From Argopecten irradians (taxonomy: Eukaryota; Mollusca; Bivalvia; Pectinida; Pectinidae), in assembly GCF_041381155.1 (NCBI RefSeq), contig NC_091134.1, forward strand, positions 33,113,540 to 33,177,539: a stretch of 64,000 nucleotides of DNA, written 5' to 3'. The notes under the pieces are model-generated. The model ran no database searches and was not told the DNA's origin. It saw only the letters and a program-made list of their open reading frames with translations. Both the position numbers and the translations under genes were made by a program. The stretch's first letter is position 1. The number at the start of each line of letters is the position of its first letter. Of this stretch, positions 13,259 through 25,900 are shown one piece after another.

Positions 13259-16008
13259 ATCCTTTCCCGGTTTAAACCTGCTCAAATTGTGCCATCCTAA
13301 ACCATTAGTATGAGAGATATTTAACTGATTGCTTGGATAAGTGCTGAATGTTCCATGTGGATAAATGATTTGTATATGTGGAAAGCAAGTCTTGGTTAAG
13401 AGATACATATTTTTTTTTGTGGATAGATGATTTGAAAATGTAGAAAGTGAGTCTCCCATATCATGTTTGTTAGCTGATGAATATAAAAATACTGTTTTTG
13501 ATTAACACTTTGAATACATACAAGTACATGTATATTGATTTATCTAAAGAAGGCAGCTACCTAATTTTTTTGACGATATATTTTGTGTATATATGCGACA
13601 GAAGAAATGTGTGTACATGGTAGTCTATTTTTATGAGACAAGCGTTGACTTTAGATGACATGTGGTACTATTTTTTTTATGAGAGACAGGTGCTTGGGTA
13701 TATGGTATTATAGATGTATGATTATGTTTAACTATTGGAATAATGTAAAGTTAGTCAGTACAGCTGTACAGCATGTGAGGCTGTGTTAAGAGTGAGTGGG
13801 AAATGTTTAGAGCATATGCTAGTTATATACTACAGTATATACAGTATTATGTTGAGATGGTGATTTTGTAATACTTGTATGACATTGTGCGAAAGATTAT
13901 GTCAAGTTGGAAAAAGCATTTGCCATAAAACTGGAAAACGATAATTACTTAAAATTAAGTACACTTATGTATCATCATTTTAATTTTGAATTAAAAAATA
14001 CATTTTAACCTGTGAAATTAACGGCTATCGGGTAATTCAAGAATAAACAGTTAAATTTTCTTTCCTGTGACTTTGAAGAAATCCAATTTTTGAAAAATCT
14101 TATAGAATATACAAAGTCTAGCTTTGCCTGCTCATACAGTTTATGATGACACAAAAGCAGGCCTGATGTCATAGTTCTACAACGAATATTTTACGTATGC
14201 TCATGACTTAATCAATTGTACAAGGTAGCATTGTTTTAATGTTTGTTTACACATCGGTTAGTGATATGTGTTCTGCTGGTTTAGCTGTAACTTATCCAGT
14301 AGGATTTTAAACCTTTTTCTTCTATTTCCTTCTCAAAAAGATACTGCTATGGTGTACTTTTAGAAAACTGAAGTATAATGTACTTGAGGATATTGGACTG
14401 TGAACATTACAGAGTCAAACTTGTTCAAATCAATATATTTGTTGGAAATTTTTCATCATTTATGAGTATGCAAAACAGATTTATTTCTTTTACTTTCTTT
14501 CTTCCTTAAAAAACCTTAGACCGTTTTTGTTTATTCGGAACAACCGGTTCGACCGTTTGTTAAAGTAATTATTTCATGTATAAATATTAATGGAACTGTA
14601 GTTTTTGATACAGGCCTGTTGGGGCTTTGTAAATGCTCGCCTGAAAACAATATAAAATTACCAGGTCTGTCTTTAATTCGTCAATCCGTATAACCGAAAA
14701 CGGCCTTAATGTCACAACTACATTATATATATATATACATTATCCTCGAAAACCCATTATCAGAAATATACCGGGTATTATTTGCTGATAGTGGACCTAT
14801 ATAGAGAGTCGGAGTAGGAGGTATGTCTGACAGAAGACCTAACATTATGGTAAAAATAAAAGAAAGAAATATTTGTGATCTAAAATATGAGTCAAGATTT
14901 CAGTAGTAAAATAACAGTGTTTCAGCTCAATCATATGATGTTTAATAATTTGTTGTTGAGAAATCTTCTGTTGAACCTGTTATAATGTATTTTTAGACAT
15001 AGTTTTAAACATTAAACTTGATTGCTGTATTTTTCAATTACTTTGGTATCTGACTTAGCGGTAACATCAAAAGAAATCCTTTAGGTAAACTTTGCAAAAT
15101 TCATGCAAAACTGTGGTTTGTTTTTCTTTCAAAAATATTTTTATCAGTGCTTCATATTGTTTAAAACTTAAATCTAAGAATCATGGCTAAAATTATTGTC
15201 AATTTTCGCAATTTTTCATGTTTCAATTTCTGTTGTTAGTACTATGTAGTTTTTGATATTTATGTAGTGAATGGTTACTGGTCATCATAATTTTTAAAAT
15301 CTTTTATGTTTTTACCATCTAAGATTTATACGTTTAAATGTGTAAAGATCGTAAAGCTACTGGACCGACTTTTCTTTACTTCAAAGGTAGGTTTTTTCCT
15401 GAAAATCTTACTTCATTCAAGAAACGTACATTTGTATTTGTACATTTTTACTTACTATATTTTACATGTCTATTTAATGGGCATGACTTTAAGAAAGTTT
15501 AAATATTCCATTTTCTTTAGATGATTTATATTATTATCAAAAGTAGATTTATAATAATCTGACATTATGACTTCTCTTCATTTTCTCAAATTATGTGTGA
15601 AATTGAATCCTTGAGTGTAAGAAAATCCACAACTTTAAGTGGCATACTTAATATATGATTGGTACATAAATTTTGTGATGTTATGTAAATTGTAATTAAT
15701 GTTGAATGTGTAATTCAAAAGTAAAATCAGGGACATGCTCACTCTGCTTCTTGTGCAATACCTGGGCGGTATATTTGTGTAAAAAAGTGTACAAATGGTC
15801 TTAGTTTTATCCAGATTTTTTATATAATATATATCTATATATGACTATATCAAAGAATTGCAGTAATATGTGTCTGTATTGTGAAGTTAGAGAGAGTTTA
15901 TACAAGCTAGTTGTATATGGTCAGAGAATAAATGGTTAACAAAAGATATTTCAAGTCATTTCTGGTCTTTTAATAGCCTTAATAACAACTTAACAAGATT
16001 TCCAATGA

Positions 16009-16655
16009 AGTGGATGTGTCGCCTGCACAGCATCACAAAAATAGTTATTTACACGGAAGTGGATGTGTCGCCTGCACAGCATCACAAAAATAGTTATTTA
16101 CAGTTGAAAATATTGTAAATAATTAGGTGAAGTTATCAAGGCCTGTTACTCTTACAAATATTTATGGATTTTGACAGGTATTGAACCCATCTAAGATCTC
16201 ATTGATATAAAGCAATACACCAAATTTAGTTGAAATCGGACAATAAATACTAATGTTATTGAGCAGAAGCCATGTTTTGACGATTTCAAAGTCCCGTAAC
16301 TCTTGCAAATATTGACATATTTTGATTAGTATCGAACCCATGTAAGATCTCATTGATATAAAGCAATACATCAAATTTGGTTGAAATCGGACAATAAATA
16401 TAAAAGTTATCGAGCGGGAACCATGAATTTATCTGTTATGAAGATTTTAAAGTCCCGTAACTCTTGGAAATATTGACGGATTTTTACCATTATCGAACTT
16501 ATACGATATCTCATTGATATAAAGCAATATACCAAATTTGGTTGAAATCGGACCATAAATAATTAAGTTATCACATGGAAACCATTTCCCGGACGCCAAC
16601 GCCAACATAGTGATACCTAAGCGTCGCCCTTGCGTTGCAGACGACACAAAAATTG
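16009..16655 (-). mobile_element. Interspersed element with TGTGTCGCCTGCA ends and internal ~150-bp repeats
   Basis: The left end has GTGTCGCCTGCACAGC in a perfect ~45-bp direct duplication (near 16009 and 16058). The right end has TTGCAGACGACAC, roughly the inverse of the left end. The interior has three imperfect units containing GATCTCATTGATATAAAGCA and GGTTGAAATCGGACAATAAA. No ORF is convincing. Architecture resembles the other tandem-core elements in this window. Confidence 0.55.
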
Positions 16656-16907
16656 GTATATTTTGCTTTTAGTCCTTTAACAATGGAAGGAATTTAAAAG
16701 AACATGCCGGTTTTCTGAATGTGGATGGTATCTAGAGTAAAAGAATAATTGTGGACAGAACTCAAGGCAAATTTGGTCGAAAGTCATCAAATTATTTAAT
16801 TAATAACATGACTCGCAGTCACAGCCACTACAAAACATTGTATAATATAGTATCCGCACCACATCAGTCTGGATACAGAGAGTGTACACCCATTGGACAC
16901 CACTGTG

Positions 16908-19900
16908 TTATGACTGGACACATACTAGTGCAGATTGTAAGGTCGTCCTTTCTATACAGATGTAATCATAGGCTAGTCTCTCGTGTTCTGTCATCGTGTC
17001 ACAATGTAAATCCAAAAACTGAAAAAACAAAGATATACATTCAAATGAAGTTGGTAACATTCCATGCATGAAATATCAATGAAAGTGACATAAAATGAGA
17101 TCGAGCGGGTAAAAAATTTATCAGCTTTTCCTTGTTTACTTCAATTTTCACCATGATCTATTATACTGTTCAGGCTATAATAATACTTCTTTATTTCTGA
17201 TATATTCAAGTGCAACATTCTTCAATTAAGTTTCAAACTTGGTTCAAGATGCAAACCATCTATGAAGAATATATATCATTACTCTGTATAGAAATGTCTC
17301 GCCAGTCAACACAAGTACAGTATGTAATCATGGTAATGACTAATACACAGTTACTTTTGTCAAGTTCTCTCTACATCTGTCCAGGGAAGTTTTTATTAAT
17401 GTCGAGGCCATGGTTTTAGATAGCTGCTCGTTAGAATCTGAAATAGATCCTCCCTGCAACACAGTCTTCCAGTTTTTCCTACAAGATAATGAAAATACAT
17501 GTATGGTACAATATACAGTAACTGGAGATAAAGAAATATTGCTAGCCTTTATCATAGTGCTTCTGGAATATTATTCTTTGGTTACCATATTCGCTGTAAT
17601 TAGTGGTATGTCCCTCTTCTTAAGAAGGAGTTGAGGTTAAATTTTTTTTTTTTTTTTTTTTTCATCCACAACTTATATTTTGGATTCCAAGCAATCCCTT
17701 TGTTACATTTTTTAATCAAACTTGACTAGTGATAACACTACACACAAAAGATGACTATTACATTTTCACGACAAGTTGTGACTTATTTTGTTATGACGCA
17801 GTAGGTTGATATCTTCATTGGGCATAACCTTTAAAAAATACACATTACACTGTTATCATGAACAAAATCGTAAAATACTGCTCATATATTTTTTTAACCC
17901 TTTTCCAATGTGATGGTTGATGGTACAAAGTGGAATGTTCTACTCACAGTTCTGTCCAATCCATACACAGAACTCTTAGCGCCACCTGCAGGTTCCAGGA
18001 TAAACCATCTTTACAACAACACAGCTTCCTGTCAAGACAAACATAAAATATCAATGGGATTCCATATACTGTGATTGTTCACATCCTTTATGAAACACAT
18101 CCACATCTCATTTAACATTTACTTTATTTGAATAACAAACGAAGAGGCGAAAGGAGCTTCTATGCCAGCCATTCATACATGTATGAAGCACAGTGGTTCT
18201 GAAAAAAGTATGGATTCTGTGGAGGAATATTTAGATAATTACTCGTAGTACCACCTGCAGGTTCCAGGATAAACCATCTTTACAACAACACAGCTTTCTG
18301 TCAAGATAAACAAAGGACCCATTTGTTTTTGCACCCAGATCCTTCAGTTTTGCTATGGCATATGATTGCAAATGTCCAAAATTCATTTGCGGGCTAACTT
18401 GTGCAATGTTGAGTTTGCGCAAAATTTTTTTTGCCTAAAATAAATAGCTTTATAGATAGTGTATTTAGTTTTTAGGTCGTCTGACCTGTAGGGGCAGGAT
18501 GACCTATTGTCATCATGCAACGTCCGTCGTGGTGCGCTGTCCACTGTGCACCGTCCGCCATGCGCCGTCTGCCGTGCATAAACTTTTAATTCAAATGACT
18601 TCTTCTCAATAACCAGAAGGCCCAGGGTACTGATATTTGGCCTGTAGCATGATGGGATGAAGGGCTACCAAGTTTGTTCAAATGAATGACCTTGACCATC
18701 ATTCAAGGTCACAGCGGTCAAAAAGGCTAAAATCTTTAAACGACTTCTTGTGAATAACCAAGAGGCCTAGAGACCTGAAATTGGGCCCTTGACATGCTTG
18801 GATGAAGGGCTACCAAGTTTGATCAAATGAATGACCTTGACCTTCATTCAAGGTCGCAGGGGTCAAAAAGATTAAAATCGTTTAAACAACTTCTTGTGAA
18901 TAACTAAGAGGCCTAGAGACCTGATATTGGCCCCTTGACATACTGGACTGAAGGGCTATCAATTTCGTTCAAATGAATGACCTTGATCTTCATTCAAGGT
19001 CAATGGGTCATAGGGGTCAAATAGGGTAAAATCTTTGAACGACTTCTTTTCAAAACTGAAAGGCCAAGGGCACTGATATAGGGCCTGTAGCATGCTGGGA
19101 TGAAGGGCTACCAAGTTTGTTCAAATGAATGACTTTGACCTTCATTTTAGGTCACAGGTGTCAGATAGGCTAAAATCTTTAAACAACTTCTTGTGAATAA
19201 CTAAGAGGCCTAGAGACCTGATATTGGGCCCTTGACATGCTGGGATGAAGGGCTACCAAGTTTGTTCAAAGGAATGACCTTGATCTTCATTCAAGGTCAC
19301 AGGGGTCAAAAAAGTTAAAATCTTTTAAACGACTTCTTCTCAAGAACTAGAAGGCCCAGGGTACTCATATCGGGCCTGCAACATGCTGGGATGAAGGGCT
19401 ACCAGGTTTGTTCAAATAAATAACCTTGACATTCATTCAAGGTCACAGGGGTCAAAAAGGCTAAAATCTTTAAACGACTTCTTGTGAATAACTAAGAGGC
19501 CTAGAGACCTGAAATTGGGCCCTTGACATGCTGGGATGAAGGGCTATCAAGTTTGTTCAAATGAATGACCTTGACCTTCATTCAAGGTCGCAGGGGTCAA
19601 AAAGGTTAAAATTGTTTAAACAACTTCTTGTGAATAACTAAAAGGGCTAGAGACCTGATATTGGGCCCTTGATATGCTCGGATGAAGGGCTATCAAGTTT
19701 GTTCAAAGGAATGACCTTGATTTTCATTCAAGGTCACAGGGGTCAAAAAAGTTCAAAATTTTTAAACGACTTCTTCTCAAGAACCAGAAGGCCCAGGGTA
19801 CTCATATCGGGCCTGCAATATGCTGGGATGAAGGGCTACCAAGTTTGTTAAAATGAATAACCTTGACCTTCATTCAAGGTCACAGGGGTCAAAATGGCTA

Positions 19901-22900
19901 AAATCTTTAAATGACTATGTTGTATTGTGCCAATAGTCAGACGGCCGTTAAGGCCCATGGGCCTCTTGTTAAAGTTGAAACATCTATGTACACTTATCCT
20001 TTTAGCTAAGGATGATGGTTCTTAATAGCTGACACTAACACATCATTCTGATCTACCAGTGTTACTTCCCCTTAGTTCATTCTGTCAGTACTAACAGTGA
20101 ATCAGAGGAAAAGAATTCGGATCACATGATAGATCGGAATGTTACACAGGCTATTTCTAGGGTAAGGGTTCAAATGAGCTCATATACCACAAATCTAAAT
20201 TCAGCTAATACAGCGCCCGGACTAATAAAACATCCAGACTAAGACAGCGTCCAGAATGACTGTTCCATGTTAGGAAATAAGCTGCTATATAAATAGACTT
20301 TGCTATCATGTGTATTTAAAGCAGTTGTTTGTTTAGATTACACAGTATTCATTGACTAGAATAATATAGTGACTTACCAAGCACTGCTCACGTTGTTATG
20401 TTTATTTGTATAATATGATCTATGTAAATGTCACTAAAATTGTTTTAATTATGAATTGATGTAAACAAGCATGCAGCTGCAAAAGTTACCCAAATCCTCC
20501 CACAGCATAGCGAAATAAAATGTTCTGCATATAACATATTTGAAACTTATCAAATACTGCCTCTACTAAAATTGATAGTGCATATGTTATCAAGCTTAGG
20601 TAGACTGATGGCTTGACTAAACACCATTGACATAAAGGAAGTGAGTTAATAAAAGAGTGAAAATACCATTTACAATAGTGTACTAATTAGAGCTAATGAT
20701 AGAGTGAAAAAAACATTTACCGTAGTGTACTAATTAGACAAGGCTTTGATTTGATTCTAAACAACAATGAATCTTGAATCTCTATGTCCAAATTCTGTAT
20801 ACACCCCATCTTGAACCTCTGTGTAGAGATGGCTGAACCAATGACCTAATTCTGTATTCCCCCACCTTGAACCTCTGTAAAGATGGCTGAACCAGTGTCC
20901 TAATTCTGTATATCCCCACCTTGAACCTCTGTAAAGATGGCTGAACCAGTGTCCTAATTCTGTATACCCCAACCTTGAACTTCTATGTACAGATGGCTGA
21001 ACTAACAACCTAATTCTGTGTACCCCTCACCTTGAACCTGTGTACAGATGGATGAACCAACAACCTAATTCTGGATACTCCCACCTTGAACTTGTGTACA
21101 GATGGATGAACCAATATGACCTAATTCTGTAAACCCCTCACCTTGAATCTGTATTGTTACATTAACGAATAACAGAAAGGAGAAACCAGCAGCTAAATTC
21201 AAAACACAATTTGATTATATATACAATATTATACAGAGATGGTTTACAATATCTAAAGTAATTGGTGGTGGTACAAGACTAGTACGATGATTTAAAGTGT
21301 TACTTATCTGTATGCGAATGTCCTGGTATAATCCTTGATCCTTCCAGGTTTCAAATTAACAATAATCACAAATCCACAAGGAAATTGAATGTCCACCGAT
21401 GATTTGTAAAGTTCCAGGCAATATGAATAAATCCACACAAAGTGTTGTAATAATCCACAGATAAAGTCACAATAGCTCTCCCAATAGAATCTTATATGGC
21501 ACTGTACAATTCTTGATATGTCTTATTACAGGTCTCATTACAGTTCTGATTAGCCTTGGACAGCTGGAGTATATATAGCTAAACCGTAATTTAAGAATAT
21601 TGGAGAACCTTCTACTTCTAGAAATATCTAACTAAAAACAGTAAACAAGTAAACACACATAACTTTCTGGAAATAGATCATTCTAGATCTCTACTTAAAA
21701 TCAACATGTTTACAAACATATTTGTTTATACATGATTATATTCTAGAAAGTTCTATAACCTAAATCAATGATATGACCTTCATAGGATGTATTGATAAAA
21801 AAAACTATAGGAGTTATCTCCCTTATCTCATAACTACATGTATTTAGTGTCATACATAACACACCCCTCCTTAAAGAAAAGAAAGTTTTCTTGAAAAGGA
21901 AACTTTCTTGACATATCAAGTAATATTTAAATCCTTGATAAAGCATCTGCTAGAATATTGTCTTTCCCTTTGATATGTTTGATGTCAAGATTGTATTCTT
22001 GCAAAGTCAAACTCCACCTGAGAATTCTTTGGTTTTTGTTTTTCATTTTCCCAATGAATGTCAAAGGGTTGTGGTCGGTGAAGACCAACACAGGCACAAC
22101 TGTAGTGCAGAGATACACATCAAATTGGTTCAAGGCCAAAATCAACCCTAAACATTCTTTCTCAATGGTGGAATAATTTCTCTGGTGTTTGTCAAACTTT
22201 TTCGAGAAATAACAAATTGGATGGTCAATTTGTTCAGTACCTTCTTGCATCAAAACAGCACCAACACCTACATCGCTGGCGTCAACAAACAGTTTAAACT
22301 GTTTATTAAAATCTGGAGCAGTCAGAACTGGTGAGTTTGATAGTATGGCTTTCAATTTCTCAAAGGCAGACTTACATTCGTCTGACCAGACAAATTTGAC
22401 ATTTTTCTTTAACAAAGCAGTAAGTGGAGCTGCTATAACAGAGAAATTTTGACAAAATTTTCTGTAGTATCCAGCCATACCAAGAAACCTCATCAGCTCT
22501 CTCTTGCCTCCAGGAGCTGGAAAATCTATAATTGATTCTACTTTGGCCTGAACAGGTTTAACCTGCCCCTGTCCTACAACATGGCCTAAAAATTCAACAG
22601 TTGCATGACAAAATTCACATTTCAATAAGTTTACAGTCAATTTCATGGTAGTGAGTCTTTCGAAGAATTCACGAATCCCGCGTAGATGGTCTTCCCACGT
22701 GTCGTGGTAGTTGATGACGTCATCAATGCATCCATCACAGCCTTCCAGGTCTGATATCACGCTGTTAAGAAGACGTTGAAATGTTGCCGGGGCATTCTTC
22801 ATACCAAATGGCATAACTTTGTACTGGTACAAACCTTGCGAGGTTACAAATGCCGACACTTCTTTAGCTCTTTCTGTTAATGGCACCTGCCAATATCCTT

Positions 22901-25900
22901 TCAACAGGTCAAACTTGCTTACGTACTTGGCTTTGCCAACTTTGTCAATACACGAGTCAATCCTTGGAATTGGATAAGAGTCTGTTTTACTGACAGAGTT
23001 TACTTTTCTGAAGTCAGTACAGAACCGGTATGTCTTGTCTGACTTTGGCACCAGAACACATGGAGAGCTCCATTCACTTTTGCTTGGTTCAATAATATCA
23101 TTGTCCAACATGTATTGAATTTCTTTCTTTAAGTGTTCTTCTTTCAAAGGATTGACACGGTAAGGATGTTGCTTGACAGGTGGCGCATCGCCTACATCCA
23201 CGTCGTGATAGATAGCATCTGTTTTGCCTGGTGTATCCGGAAACAAATGTTTATACTCAAGTATCAAATCTTTAAGTTCATTGCGTTCCTTTTCCGATAG
23301 ATGACATAGTTTCTTGTCCAAGTTCGCGAGCACATCTGAATTCCTTAACTTAACACCACAGTCTAACCTACATCTTGTACACCACCATCTAAGTCTAATT
23401 TACAAATATCAGCTGTACTTTCACTTTGTGATGGTACAGAGGCCAAAGTAGCAATAGGTTGAGAGGTCTTGCTCTCTTCTCTATCTACATATTTCTTAAG
23501 CATATTAACATGACATAATTGAGTTTTCTTGCGCCTCCCTGGAGTTTGTACAATGTAGTTAACATGATCGACCTTTTTCTCAACAACATAAGGTCCAAAA
23601 TATCTAGCTTGCAAAGGCTGACCCGGTATTGGTAATAGAGCCAAAATTTTGTCACCTGGATCAAAACTTCTTGCACGGGCATCTTTATCATACCATGTTT
23701 TCATTTTGGTTTGAGTAACGGCCAAATTTTCTTTTGCCAGTTCACATGCCCTTGTCAACCTTTGCTTAAAGTTAGACACATACTCTAAGAGATTCACTTT
23801 AGAATCTTCGTCCAAAATTTTGTCTTTCAAAATTTTCAAAGGACCACGTACAGTATGTCCAAACACAAGTTCAAAGGGACTAAAGCCAAGAGATTCTTGT
23901 ACAGATTCTCTAACGCCAAACAACAACATGTGTATACCTTCGTCCCAATCTCTTTTGTTTTCAAAACAATAAGATCTCATCATATTCTTCAATGTCTGAT
24001 GAAAACGTTCTAAAGCACCCTGAGACTCTGGATGATAAGCACTAGACTTATACTGCTTGATCTGGAGCTGGTACATGACTTGTTGAAAAATACCAGACAT
24101 GAAATTCGAACCTTGGTCCGATTGGACAGCTTTTGGAAGACCAACCAATGTAAAGAATTTAACCAAAGCCTTGACTATGTTAGGGGCTTTAATATTCCTG
24201 AGTGGAATGGCTTCAGGAAAGCATGTGGAAGCACACATAATAGTTAAAAGATACTCATTCCCAGACTTAGTTTTGGGTAGAGGACCTACACAGTCTATAA
24301 TGACTCTACTAAATGGTTCCTCAAATGCTGGAATGGGGTGCAAAGGTGCAACAGGGATTTTCTGATTAGGTTTCCCTACCACCTGACAAGTATGACAAGA
24401 CCTACAAAAATCAGCCACATCCCGTTTCAACTTGGGCCAAAAGAAGTGATCTAAGATCCTGTTATAAGTCTTGGTCACACCTAAATGCCCTGCCATAGGT
24501 ACATCATGAGACAAACTTAGAATATCTTGCCTATACCTCGGTGGGACAACTATTTGATTGACAACCTTCCAGTCTTCCTCGGGAGACACATCAGGGGGGC
24601 GCCACTTGCGCATCAACACACCTGACTGACGGAAGTAACAAACCGGGACTTTCTCAGCCTCTTCCTCACTCAAAACCCGATTACACAATAAGGAGATTTC
24701 AGGATCTTTCTCCTGTTCTACTATAAGCTCCTCTCTAGACAAAGATGATTTACTCATCATGTCAGACAAAGAAGTACCCTTGTTAGGAACAACTCTATCA
24801 CTATCAAAGTCTACAGGATTGCTCAAAAGATCACACTTGCCCCCGATATCCTCTATATCATGAGCCAAGAAAGTGTCACCTAACCCTGGACTATAATGAT
24901 CCTCAACTACTGCAACATCAGAAACCTTCTTACTCATTGAACGAGTTACAGCACAAGAAGGGAAAATACCAGGAAATTCCTGTTGAATAGTCTCAGCATC
25001 ATCTGTTTTATCAGGGATACTGGACACTAAGGGATCTACCCTAACTTTCTCTCCAGCCAAGTCATTGCCTAAAATGAGCGACACGCCCTCTATGGGAAGT
25101 TCCGGTCTAACACCAATGGTGACAGGCCCAGTAACCAAGTCTGACTTTAAATAAACAGAATGGAGAGGCACATTAACAAAACCTAACTCTACACCTTGAA
25201 GCAAAACACTACTACCACATGAGGTCTCCTAAGACAAAGGCACTACGCCATCTAATATCAAAGAATGAGAAGCCCCAGTATCTCGCAAAATCTTCACAAG
25301 TTTCAAGTTGGTAATATCACTAGTAAGTGAAACAAAACCTTCAGAAATGAAGAGAGAGTACTTCTCCAAGACACTATCAGACTCTGAGCTCTTAATCTCA
25401 ACAGACACTTTAGAATCTTCCACAATATCACTAAGTTTCTGACTAGGCTTTGACATAGCTAACACAGAAGGAACTGACTGTTTACGCCTTTGCTCCTTAC
25501 GCTGGAGAGAATAACATTCAGACATAATATGTCCTACTTTCTTGCAGTAATTACAAACAGGACCAGAAGGAGACCCCACACCTGCCCTATGATCTGTTTT
25601 AGAATCAGACTTAGTCTTATCACCTAATTTAGGTTTGTCGTTAGAAGGGCCACTAAAGGTTGGGTTCCTAGGCTGACCAAATTTACTAGTACCTGTGGTA
25701 CTGTTTTTGTCTTGAGAACTGTTTTTAACAAATGAGCCTTTGTGGGTGAGAGCGTAATCATCAGCCATTGTAGCTGCTTCACTAAGTGTTTCAACTTTTC
25801 TCTCATCTAAATGAGTTTTTATGTTTGTGTGGACACAACGTTTAAACTCCTCTATCAACAATAATTGCCTCAATTTACCGAAATCCTCATCAATTTCTTT

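Larger units (their letters stand above)
12402..16907. other. Region between convergent REV3L and SETD4 ends (3' UTRs and repeats)
   Basis: No coding exon is supported here. It is AT-rich, with several AATAAA hexamers on the plus strand (for example at 15928-15933) that could end REV3L transcripts, so the UTR length cannot be fixed. A 16-bp direct repeat GAATACGACACCAGAT lies near 12501. Other repeats are listed separately. Confidence 0.6.

Noticed and set aside
20757..21008. Open frame in the minisatellite on the minus strand (GYTELGHWFSHLY repeats)
   Set aside because: An artefact of translating a ~55-bp tandem repeat; copies change frame and there is no start context or homology.
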